20,134 bases of DNA, from the NCBI GenBank assembly GCA_964487555.1, contig CAZART010000096.1:1-20134 (forward strand), read 5' to 3'. Every line of letters begins with the position of its first letter. Position 1 is the first letter of the stretch. The notes under the pieces were generated by a model. The model was given only the letters and a program-made list of their open reading frames with translations, searched no databases and was not told where the DNA came from. Position numbers and translations under genes: made by a program. The DNA is from CAZART01 sp964487555 (GTDB lineage Bacteria > Bacteroidota > Rhodothermia > Rhodothermales > VXPQ01). Positions 6,885 through 13,851 of the stretch are shown here, piece by piece.

Positions 6885-7724
6885 CTACCACGCCCGATAC
6901 GTCACGGCCACCATCCAGTCTGCGTACTCCGGATGCTCTCTCTTCATCGCCGCGATCACGCGCTGCTTGAATCCCGTTTCGATCAGGGCCCCCTGGCCCG
7001 GCCATATGCGAAACTTGATGCGGATGTACCGCCAGCCTCCTGATTCTGCTTCACGGATGCCCATAATCTCGGGGTCCGTCATGATGATCGACGGGAACTG
7101 CTGTCTCATGCCGGCCGCAAGCCGTGCGAGCAACTCGCTCTTCTGATCCGGATCCGCCGAGTCGGATACCTGCACGTCGACGTACGCTCGGACGTGTCCC
7201 TTTCGGTATTTGCTGATCTGGGCGATACTTCTATTGGGGATGCTGACTCGCTGATCGAATAGGTTCACGATGGTCGTGAATCGCAGACCCATGTGCTGGA
7301 CACGCCCCGTCTGTCCCGATATATCCACGATGTCGCCCACGTTCAACACGTCCGAAAAAATAAGCGTAAGTCCCACAACTACGTCCTGGACAAAACCCTG
7401 TAAACCGAAGCCCACCGCCAGTCCGATGACGGACGCGCTCGCGATGTAGGCGGTGAGATCGACGCCTAGCTGTTCGAGCATGAAGCCGACGGCGACGAAA
7501 TAGATGATAAACGTGATCGCGCTGACGGCGATCGTTGCCACGGTCGCAAAGCGAGGGTGCTGTCGCCAGAGCTGCCGCCGATTCGCCGGCTCGTGCGTGA
7601 CCAGGCGTTCGCTCGCCCTCCGAATCAGCTTCACCACACCGTGGATGGCGACGGCTATCAGAAGAATAGCCGCTATGCGAACGATCGGCGGCCAGTCGCT
7701 GATGAATCCGAAAGGCTCAGACAT
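6885..7724 (-). CDS. Small-conductance mechanosensitive channel (MscS family)
   Basis: The 279-residue inner-membrane protein has three predicted helices: TM1 about residues 10-33, TM2 about 60-85 and the pore-lining TM3 about 90-120. TM3 carries the Gly/Ala pattern of MscS (YIASASVIGLAVGFGLQGFVQDVVVG). It is followed by the beta domain (GDIVDISGQTGRVQHMGLRFTTI, then VSIPNRSIAQIS) and a soluble C-terminal alpha/beta domain. Such channels release solutes when turgor jumps. The size is close to E. coli MscS (286). I chose ATG 7724; an in-frame TTG at 7739 would add five residues. It is the last gene of a unit with pncB, 33 nt downstream of it, and its stop lies 11 nt from the convergent SDR stop. 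Confidence 0.92.
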   Translation of the reverse strand: MSEPFGFISDWPPIVRIAAILLIAVAIHGVVKLIRRASERLVTHEPANRRQLWRQHPRFATVATIAVSAITFIIYFVAVGFMLEQLGVDLTAYIASASVIGLAVGFGLQGFVQDVVVGLTLIFSDVLNVGDIVDISGQTGRVQHMGLRFTTIVNLFDQRVSIPNRSIAQISKYRKGHVRAYVDVQVSDSADPDQKSELLARLAAGMRQQFPSIIMTDPEIMGIREAESGGWRYIRIKFRIWPGQGALIETGFKQRVIAAMKREHPEYADWMVAVTYRAW

Positions 7725-7757
7725 GGAAGGGGGCGGCAAGTTACACGTGGGGGTCGC

Positions 7758-9119
7758 CTAGCGCTGGAGTTCCTCGATTCGCGACCGAGTCTGCTTCTGC
7801 CGCCGTTTTAGCGCCTCGCTAAGATGCACCGCGTACGGGTTCTCGGCCTTTTCGAGCGCGCGGATACGGCCTGGCAGCTGCGCCAGACTATGGCGGGCAT
7901 ACTGCCGCGCCTCGTCGAGCGTCACGCGGCCGGCGTCCGTTCGTCGGCCGTCCTTCATGACGTGCTCAAGCAGAGCGGTGCCATTCACTGATTCTTCGCG
8001 GGTCGCGATGATGTCGAGCGCGGCCTCGGATCCGTCGAATCTCCGGAAGACCTGCTTTCGGCCGGGAAGGTTCGATTTCTTCAATGAAAGCTTCATGCGC
8101 GGCGTGCCCGCGTATGCGCTAAGTTTGTAGGCGCTGTCGAGGTACGGCTGATCGGCGATCGTTCCCATGCGCGTACCGACGCCGAATCCGTCGATAGGCG
8201 CCCCCGTTTCCACAAGTTCTTCGATGCGGTATTCGTCGAGGCTGCCGCTCGCAAGAATCGTGACGTCGGAGAGCCCCGCGTCGTCGAGGATGCGTCGCGA
8301 TTCGAAGGCCAGCTCGGCGAGATCGCCCGAATCGAGTCGGATTCCTCGGACGTTGAACGCGTCGCCACGCTCCGCAGCGAGCGCTACGAGCTTTCGGACG
8401 CCCTCCAGCGTATCGTAGGTGTCGACAAGCAGCACCGTATCTGGATAGATGGTCGAGAAGGCACGGAAAGCATGGTCCTCCAGCTCATGGGCTTCGATGT
8501 AGCTGTGCGCCATGGTGCCCGTCACGGCAATGCCGTAGGCCTGGCCGGCCAGCACGTTCGAGGTCGAATCCAATCCGGCAATATGGAACGCCCGTGCGGC
8601 GCGCATGGCCGCATCCGCGCCGTGCATCCGTCGCATACCGAAATCGGCCACGACGCGGTCGCCGGCTGCCCGCTTGACCCGGCTGGCTTTCGTCGCGGCA
8701 TTCGTCTGGAACGTGATCTGATTCAGCAAGAATGTCTCAACAAGCTGGGCCTCGCCGATTGGGCCCACGACTTCGAGAATGGGTTCATCTTCAAAAATCG
8801 GCGTGCCCTCTCGCACGGCAAATACGTCTCCCGTAAACCGGAACCCGGCGAGGTAGTCGAGAAAGGACGAATCAAAGGAGCCGAGGGACTGGATGTACGC
8901 TAGTGCTTCGTCTGTAAACCGTAGTCTTTCGAGATACTCCAGCACCGTGTCGAGGCCGCACGCGATGAGGTAATTGCGATCGCACAGGCGTCGTATGAAG
9001 AGGTCGAACACAGCCGGCTCTGCCATGCCCTCCCGAAAGTAGGCTTGCAGCATCGTCAGCTGGTACAGATCCGTAAAGAGCGCCGCGTTGTCGTCGTCGA
9101 CCCAGGGTGATGCGGTCAT
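7758..9119 (-). CDS. pncB: Nicotinate phosphoribosyltransferase
   Basis: The enzyme joins nicotinate to PRPP, with ATP use, to give nicotinate mononucleotide in NAD salvage. The 453-residue protein shows the family order: N-terminal LFTDLYQLTMLQAYF, RNYLIACGLDTVLEYLE, the segment TNAATKASRVKRAAG, VADFGMRRMHGADAA with the conserved histidine region, VTGTMAHSYI, the PRPP-site strands DTVLLVDTYDTLEG and GIRLDSGDLAEL, and GFGVGTRMGT near residue 300. Length fits the longer bacterial NAPRTases. The start ATG lies 2 nt after the stop of the yqgE-like gene, implying cotranscription. Confidence 0.95.
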   Translation of the reverse strand: MTASPWVDDDNAALFTDLYQLTMLQAYFREGMAEPAVFDLFIRRLCDRNYLIACGLDTVLEYLERLRFTDEALAYIQSLGSFDSSFLDYLAGFRFTGDVFAVREGTPIFEDEPILEVVGPIGEAQLVETFLLNQITFQTNAATKASRVKRAAGDRVVADFGMRRMHGADAAMRAARAFHIAGLDSTSNVLAGQAYGIAVTGTMAHSYIEAHELEDHAFRAFSTIYPDTVLLVDTYDTLEGVRKLVALAAERGDAFNVRGIRLDSGDLAELAFESRRILDDAGLSDVTILASGSLDEYRIEELVETGAPIDGFGVGTRMGTIADQPYLDSAYKLSAYAGTPRMKLSLKKSNLPGRKQVFRRFDGSEAALDIIATREESVNGTALLEHVMKDGRRTDAGRVTLDEARQYARHSLAQLPGRIRALEKAENPYAVHLSEALKRRQKQTRSRIEELQR

Positions 9120-9121
9120 GA

Positions 9122-9688
9122 CTAGTTGAGCCGCGGGTCCTCAGGAAAGTTGGCCAGCACGGCATATTCGTCGCCCATCCCCCGCAGCAAGCTTCGCCAG
9201 AGATCATCCGGGTTTGACAGAAAGACGGAAGGGGCATCGCCACCGGGAGCGACAATCCATCCACCCTGATCGATCTCGTCGAGAAGCTGTCCCGGCGACC
9301 ATCCGGCATAACCGAGAAAAAAGCGAACGCCATCGCGGGCAACCTGTCTCGTCTCGATCAGCAGCTTCATAATATCGAAGTCGCCGCCCCAGTAAATGCC
9401 GTTCGAAATGGGAATGGCATCCGCTACCAGATCACCGCACGTGTGGATGAAGTGGAGCGTATCGGTTTGAACCGGACCACCTTGCGCGATGAGCATTTCA
9501 GGCTCGTGAATCCCGCGGACCACTTCGGCCAAATGCACGCCCAGCGGGCGGTTCATGATGAGTCCGAAGCTGCCCTCCGACGTGTGCTCGCACAGGAGAA
9601 TTACCGACCGGCGAAAGTTGGGATCGTGTATCATCGGCGGAGCGATCAAGAACACGCCGGGCTCAGGAATGATGTCTCTTGAATCCAC
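9122..9688 (-). CDS. YqgE/AlgH (UPF0301) family protein
   Basis: The family hallmark is clear: GVFLIAPPMIHDPNFRRSVI, LLCEHTSEGSFGLIMNRPLG, then GGPVQTDTLHFIHT, FFLGYAGWSPGQLLDEI and the C-terminal GGW/W-rich segment ending NFPEDPRLN. The biochemical function of this family is unknown; AlgH was first linked to alginate regulation in Pseudomonas. I chose the GTG at 9688, giving 188 residues, because family members are about 185-190 residues long and the motif starts 11 residues later. The frame stays open to an ATG at 9808, but that stretch contains a T7 run and two TTCGAA palindromes and looks like a leader rather than coding DNA. It is probably the first gene of a yqgE-pncB-mscS operon. Confidence 0.9.
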   Translation of the reverse strand: MDSRDIIPEPGVFLIAPPMIHDPNFRRSVILLCEHTSEGSFGLIMNRPLGVHLAEVVRGIHEPEMLIAQGGPVQTDTLHFIHTCGDLVADAIPISNGIYWGGDFDIMKLLIETRQVARDGVRFFLGYAGWSPGQLLDEIDQGGWIVAPGGDAPSVFLSNPDDLWRSLLRGMGDEYAVLANFPEDPRLN

Positions 9689-9993
9689 GGGCCTAATTCG
9701 TTGGTGGGGCGATATTCGAGGCCTCGCACGTTCGAAAAAAAGGGTTCGAATCCAGGCTAGGCGTCGGCTTGTTGGATTGCTGAAAAAATCGGGTGACGGT
9801 CTCTGCATTGGCTTGGCGCCCACAAATGGCTCGCATTTCCGCTACTCCGCGGCCGGTCATGGGTAATGTAGAAACCGTAGGCTCTATGTTCTAATCCGAT
9901 TCCGACTCGTTCGATCCGTATTCGGACGACTCGACAGCCATGTCGTGTATACGACGAACGGGCGACCGCCAGGCAGCATCGGGAACAACGTCG
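9689..9993. other. Intergenic region upstream of the yqgE-like gene
   Basis: This 305-nt stretch (185 nt if ATG 9808 is the true start) holds no gene I can support. It contains two TTCGAA palindromes 14 nt apart (9731-9736 and 9745-9750) flanking an A7/GGG tract, and a near-perfect palindrome around GTATAC (9943-9955). It should hold the promoter of the yqgE-pncB-mscS unit on the - strand, but I could not assign one with confidence. Confidence 0.5.
9731..9750. repeat. Paired TTCGAA palindromes upstream of yqgE
   Basis: TTCGAA occurs at 9731-9736 and 9745-9750, separated by an A-rich/GGG spacer, so the element is both a direct and an inverted repeat. It lies 43-62 nt before the GTG chosen as the yqgE start, where a regulator could bind. 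If translation starts at 9808 instead, it would encode part of the protein. Confidence 0.5.
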
Positions 9994-10419
9994 TTACTTT
10001 TCCCGGCTTTTCTTCAGCGCGCGGAAGGCGCCGCACCACCAGTCGGCATCGCGAGTGATGCTGGTCACCGTCACACTGCTAAAATGGGGCACAAGATCGA
10101 TCAAGAGTCGCTGCACCTCCAACCAGCGTCCGTCCGTCAACGCCTTCTCCAGGGCGTCGCTGGATGTGCGCGTCCAGCGCCACTTCTCGCGCAGGTTTTC
10201 AGCCTTCTTCCAATAATTGCGCTCGTCCCATGCGTGCGCGCTCTCGTCGATCGTCTTGTAAATGCCGCGAAGATTGAAGACGAGGAACGCCGCCATATCC
10301 TGGGATTCGGCGTCGAATTTTGCGCGCTGCGCGAGCAGGCGCAGCACCTCGGCGCACGACCGCATGTGCGCATGGCGGGTTTTGGCAGGGGTCTCTCCGG
10401 TCGAAATGATGCGGGCCAT
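9994..10419 (-). CDS. Uncharacterised small cytoplasmic protein
   Basis: I do not recognise a named family. The 141-residue protein has no signal peptide or membrane segment, is rich in Arg, Lys and Trp, and looks largely helical. It begins MARIISTGETPAKTRHAHM and has a central block with NYWKKAENLREKWRWTR, followed by LEKALTDGRWLEVQRLL and a C-terminal TRDADWWCGAFRALKK. The clustered aromatics and basic residues and the composition match a genuine folded protein. I have a faint memory of similar short unnamed proteins in other phyla. It stands alone: 305 nt before yqgE and 130 nt after the metalloprotease gene, whose terminator separates them. The start is an ATG without Shine-Dalgarno. Confidence 0.72.
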   Translation of the reverse strand: MARIISTGETPAKTRHAHMRSCAEVLRLLAQRAKFDAESQDMAAFLVFNLRGIYKTIDESAHAWDERNYWKKAENLREKWRWTRTSSDALEKALTDGRWLEVQRLLIDLVPHFSSVTVTSITRDADWWCGAFRALKKSREK

Positions 10420-10472
10420 ACGGGAAATATAGGGTCGCGAGAGATCGAACGGAAGAGGAAATGTGGCGGGTC

Positions 10473-10513
10473 AAAAGAACGCCCGGCCGTCGGGGAAGCC
10501 GAAGACCGGGCGT
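10473..10513 (-). terminator. Intrinsic terminator of the metalloprotease gene
   Basis: On the - strand an 8-bp perfect stem ACGCCCGG/CCGGGCGT (10513-10506 with 10486-10479) closes a 19-nt loop that can itself pair further. It is followed by TCTTTT (10478-10473). It begins 37 nt after the metalloprotease stop codon, which is the right place and strand. Confidence 0.75.
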
Positions 10514-10549
10514 AGCATTTCCGTTCAAAAGGATTGTTCGCCGTTCAGG

Positions 10550-12991
10550 CTACTTCATCAAGACCATATGCTTCGAAACGGTTTGCGCCTCCGTCTCGAG
10601 GGTGTAGAAGTAGACCCCGCTGGCCCAGCCGCTCGCGTCGAGCTGAACGGAATGTGTTCCGGCGGACCGAACGCCGTCGACCACCGTCGACACCTGCCGT
10701 CCGAGCGCGTCGTATACCGCGAGGCGTACCTGCATCGTCTTCGGCAGGCTGAACGTGATGGACGTCGCCGGATTGAACGGATTAGGATAGTTCTGCGCCA
10801 GCGTCACGTGCTCCGGCAGCTCCGTCGCATCGTCCGTACTCGTCGACGTTGAAATGACGAATTCCGCACGAATGGGGTGGACCGTACCCTTAAAGATGGC
10901 CTCACCGTCCACGGTGATACCTGAAAACGACCCCCAGCCCAGTCCGTTGCTGTAATTCAAGTATAGATAGGATATGGTATCGTCAGAATTTTTGGTAGCC
11001 GGTGTCAATGCGACATAATTCGTATCCGCGCCGAGATTGGAGACTCCGGCAAAGACCGTATCGCCAAGCTCGGCGAAGATAGCTGAATCGGGGAGCGGAA
11101 CCTCCAAAAATGAAAACTCCCTGGTTGCAAGATTAAGATGTCGTGTTGATGGTGATTCGATCACGTCGGTAGTGAATAGCTCTAGCCCCGGATGCCCCTG
11201 ATCGTCAGGCGCCCAGACGTGAACACGGAAATTTCGGGGTGCATCGGCCGGGACGCCCGAGGCGAAATCACTGGTATAAGTAGGGGCGAAGAAGAGCGAG
11301 GCGAGTCGACTATTTTGCGGAACAGGAAACTTGTTTGCGAGCCTGGCCTCCTCACTGAGTAAATAGAAGAGGGTGTCCACCTTTCCATCTTCATAGCTCA
11401 CCGTTTGCCGCACCAGCCCACTGCTACCGACATCATCCCACGACGTTCTCAAGTCCAATCGAAGCGCCGTGCTGGAGTACGGGGCGGTATTTACGACAAT
11501 AAGTGTAAAGCTGCTGAAGTCGCCGGGAAAGGAGTGGACTTCTTCTCCCGCTGTGATGGTCTCTACCGTTCGGCGGCCGTCGACGTATTCCATGTACGCC
11601 CGCAGCTCGATTCGCCTGCGCTGCCCGGTCCGGAGCTGATCCGCGATGCCCGAATAAATGTCGGCGCCCAGAGACATATTCGCGACCTGCGTCCATTGGA
11701 AGTAGTGCACGGCACCCGCATTCATGGAGAAATCGATTCTATCGAACTGATTTCGCGATGCACCATCGATTTCCGTCGTAGGCGAGGTCGTAATCCCGCT
11801 TCGCTGCGGCAGGGCGTAGCCGTACTGCGGATCAATCGAAGCGTCGTTGATGAAGTTTGCCGTATGGAATCCCGCAATCACCGACGGAAGAGTGGATCCG
11901 TTCTCTTCCAGGACGTACCGATATCCTTCGCCGCCTATGGCATACGATCCGCCAAGATCGGCAGGCATGCGTGCACGTACGATTGAGCCGGTCGCCTCGG
12001 GACCAATATGCTGCGCGATGTAGGTGGTGAACAGTCCGGCCCTCTCATAATCGAACAGGTTCGTTGATGTGTTCCAGTCGAGGAGCGGCGTGCTGTGTTC
12101 AGACTTGTCCGAGAGGTAGCGAATGCTCCGATGAAAGTAGCCGTTTACGACCGAAGCCCACTCGGAGAGGCCTTCGTTGACAAAGGTCAGCTCCGAACCC
12201 GGAGGATTCTGATAGGCGAAATGGATCAAGTGCTGGTATTCGTGCGCTACGATCCATGCTATACCGGAAACACCCCCTTTGATGCCGTCCGGGAGATCCA
12301 CATAAAGAACGTCGGCCTGATTTCCTTCGTCCTCGGCGGCGTTGGGATTGAGGTCGGTGGAGGTAACGTAGCCGAGCACGCAGCACGATCCGGCTTTTCC
12401 CTCCTCGATGTCGAAAAGTAGAATGTCGACCTTGCCGTCTTTGTCGTAGTCGGGAGGCGCCCCGAAGAGGTAATTGTCATTCTCGATGATGCCGCGCTCA
12501 GGCCGGAACGACGACTGTGGCGTCGAGCGGAGCATATGCTCGTCGAGCTCCGTCAGATTCGCTCCAGTGAATGAGTCATCCAGCGACTTGTCAATCCAAA
12601 CGTTGGCCACGTCGTTGCTGGAGCGCAATACGAACGATAGGGGTTTCCAGGCGGGTTCGTCGGTTTGGATATTGCTAAGCACGTTAAAGCTTCTCTCATC
12701 CCCGATCCTATAGCTTTCGCTGCGTTTCTGGGCCGGCAATGAGCCGGCCTCGCGCGCCGCAATGTAGTTTCGGAGTGCCTGCTGTCCCTCGGGTGAGTTC
12801 GCAAGACGGTCGGTTACGTGGATGACCTCCATATCGGATGATGCGCCGATTTTCGCAGGGGCATTGTCAGCCGGCGGTGACAACCTCTTGAGATCGACAT
12901 CCTGCGCCGACGTAGGCGAGGTCGCGACAAGACCGAAAAAGAGACCGAGACTTGCGACGAGAAGTGCGAGAAGGCGGAATCGAGTGTTCAA
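10550..12991 (-). CDS. Secreted zinc metalloprotease with C-terminal type IX sorting domain
   Basis: With the start used here the protein has 813 residues. A signal peptide (RFRLLALLVASLGLFFGLVA, cleavage after about TSAQ) leads into a region with a calcium-loop-like DYDKDGKVD (about 181-189). The gluzincin-type zinc motif HEYQH (250-254) follows, with NEGLSEW about 20 residues later supplying a likely third ligand; this recalls M30-like and MXAN_6640-type peptidases. The last 80 residues form a type IX secretion sorting domain with AQNYPNPFNPAT, YDALGRQV, GVYFY and final KHMVLMK. The protein should be exported by Sec and then the T9SS, to the surface or medium. No ATG precedes the signal peptide: TTG 12991 gives the most natural one, while GTG 13042 and TTG 13075 are in-frame alternatives. 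An intrinsic terminator follows. Confidence 0.88.
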   Translation of the reverse strand: MNTRFRLLALLVASLGLFFGLVATSPTSAQDVDLKRLSPPADNAPAKIGASSDMEVIHVTDRLANSPEGQQALRNYIAAREAGSLPAQKRSESYRIGDERSFNVLSNIQTDEPAWKPLSFVLRSSNDVANVWIDKSLDDSFTGANLTELDEHMLRSTPQSSFRPERGIIENDNYLFGAPPDYDKDGKVDILLFDIEEGKAGSCCVLGYVTSTDLNPNAAEDEGNQADVLYVDLPDGIKGGVSGIAWIVAHEYQHLIHFAYQNPPGSELTFVNEGLSEWASVVNGYFHRSIRYLSDKSEHSTPLLDWNTSTNLFDYERAGLFTTYIAQHIGPEATGSIVRARMPADLGGSYAIGGEGYRYVLEENGSTLPSVIAGFHTANFINDASIDPQYGYALPQRSGITTSPTTEIDGASRNQFDRIDFSMNAGAVHYFQWTQVANMSLGADIYSGIADQLRTGQRRRIELRAYMEYVDGRRTVETITAGEEVHSFPGDFSSFTLIVVNTAPYSSTALRLDLRTSWDDVGSSGLVRQTVSYEDGKVDTLFYLLSEEARLANKFPVPQNSRLASLFFAPTYTSDFASGVPADAPRNFRVHVWAPDDQGHPGLELFTTDVIESPSTRHLNLATREFSFLEVPLPDSAIFAELGDTVFAGVSNLGADTNYVALTPATKNSDDTISYLYLNYSNGLGWGSFSGITVDGEAIFKGTVHPIRAEFVISTSTSTDDATELPEHVTLAQNYPNPFNPATSITFSLPKTMQVRLAVYDALGRQVSTVVDGVRSAGTHSVQLDASGWASGVYFYTLETEAQTVSKHMVLMK

Positions 12992-13095
12992 GAGTCCGAA
13001 GAATGTGGGTTTCTGGTTACGCCTAAATAGATATAAATCAACACGTTGCGATTTTCGTTCCGGACCGCCGGCCAATAAACGGCGAGGCTGCCGAT

Positions 13096-13133
13096 AGGCG
13101 ACGGCCGTCCGAAAGCGTATCCTTCCGTCGCCT
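13096..13133. repeat. 9-bp perfect inverted repeat
   Basis: AGGCGACGG at 13096-13104 is the exact reverse complement of CCGTCGCCT at 13125-13133, with a 20-nt spacer. No T-run follows on either strand, so it is not a standard terminator. It lies 105 nt before the chosen metalloprotease start and could be a hairpin in its leader or a dimeric protein-binding site. Confidence 0.6.
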
Positions 13134-13179
13134 GTAGTCCGATCTCGTTACATGCTCCGGTTTGTCACTCTCACTGAGA

Positions 13180-13229
13180 TGGAGGCCCGTATCGCACGAA
13201 GTACCGGATTCAAGCGGGGCGCGCCTCCA
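13180..13229. repeat. 7-bp inverted repeat with nested helix
   Basis: TGGAGGC at 13180-13186 pairs with GCCTCCA at 13223-13229. Inside it, CCGTA (13187-13191) can pair with TACCGG (13202-13207) with one bulge. It may form, together with the 13096-13133 repeat, a structured transcript on the - strand. Confidence 0.4.
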
Positions 13230-13467
13230 CCAGCATATATCGGTTGATTATGTGCGGATTAAAACGAAGAATTAAACGCGTCCGACGGCGTTGGCCGGGT
13301 TCGGTCGAAGCGTCCGCGCCATCCCCGATGCCGATCGAGCCTCACCGACCGAATAAAAGATACGTCCGGACCTGTTCGCACTCCTGTGAGCGTCCGTAAC
13401 AAAGGCCCCTGACAACCCGTTGCAATAACTTATTATTTTTTCTGCTCCCACGCATTCCGCCTCGACC

Positions 13468-13851
13468 ATGATCGCACGGGGAAATCTTGAAGAGCGGCCG
13501 CTTGTTCGTGTCACGGCCTCTCCTATTCGAATCGGCCCTGCCACTTGCTTCATCCTTCTTGCGCTTCTCATCACGGGATGTTCGGCCCGCGAGGTTGTGG
13601 ATCGGGATTTGATTACGGTAGAAGGCGTCGTCGCGGCACGCGGCCACGAACCGTTCGTGCGATACGTGCTGGAAACGTCCGAACGCAATTTCTATGCACT
13701 GCGGATACCGAAGGAGGACGAGGCCGAATTTCAGACGCCCACGCGACTTACTGTGACAGGAAGGGTTTACGTCGATGACTGGGACGGCCGCGCGTTCACC
13801 CACATCGACGTATCGGAATGGGCACGGATCGACGAGCCCGTCAGTCCTTAG
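13468..13851 (+). CDS. Small hypothetical lipoprotein
   Basis: I do not recognise the family. The 127-residue protein has a hydrophobic segment CFILLALLITGC (27-38) that ends in a clean lipobox ITGC, so C38 should be lipidated and the mature part of 90 residues anchored in a membrane. The mature domain is strand-rich (DLITVEGVVAARG, RNFYALRIPKED, RLTVTGRVYVDDW, FTHIDVSEW), suggestive of a small beta-barrel or OB-like fold; the last point is only inference. The N-region of 26 residues is long for a lipoprotein, but no later ATG or GTG start precedes the lipobox. Its last 11 nt overlap the 3' end of the convergent murJ gene. Confidence 0.7.
   Translation: MIARGNLEERPLVRVTASPIRIGPATCFILLALLITGCSAREVVDRDLITVEGVVAARGHEPFVRYVLETSERNFYALRIPKEDEAEFQTPTRLTVTGRVYVDDWDGRAFTHIDVSEWARIDEPVSP

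Larger units (their letters stand above)
12992..13467. other. Long intergenic region between the metalloprotease and lipoprotein genes
   Basis: This 476-nt divergent region holds no gene I can support. It has three AT-rich patches (13020-13045, 13230-13278 and 13425-13441) that could hold promoters, and two strong inverted repeats listed separately. I looked for tRNA, tmRNA, 6S RNA and RNase P RNA signatures and found none. Confidence 0.5.

Noticed and set aside
9741..9765. GGGTTCGAATCC, which looks like the T-arm of a tRNA
   Set aside because: The T-stem fails after two pairs (g opposite a) and no D-arm, anticodon arm or acceptor stem can be built on either strand.
9961..9990. - strand TGCCTGGCGGTCGCC, similar to the start of a 5S rRNA
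   Set aside because: Only the first dozen bases resemble 5S rRNA; no loop B/C motifs follow and the segment runs into the noncoding region without the matching 3' strand.
13260..13441. Possible 6S RNA or tmRNA in the intergenic region
   Set aside because: There is no central-bubble rod as in 6S RNA, no tRNA-like ends as in tmRNA and no conserved RNase P core.
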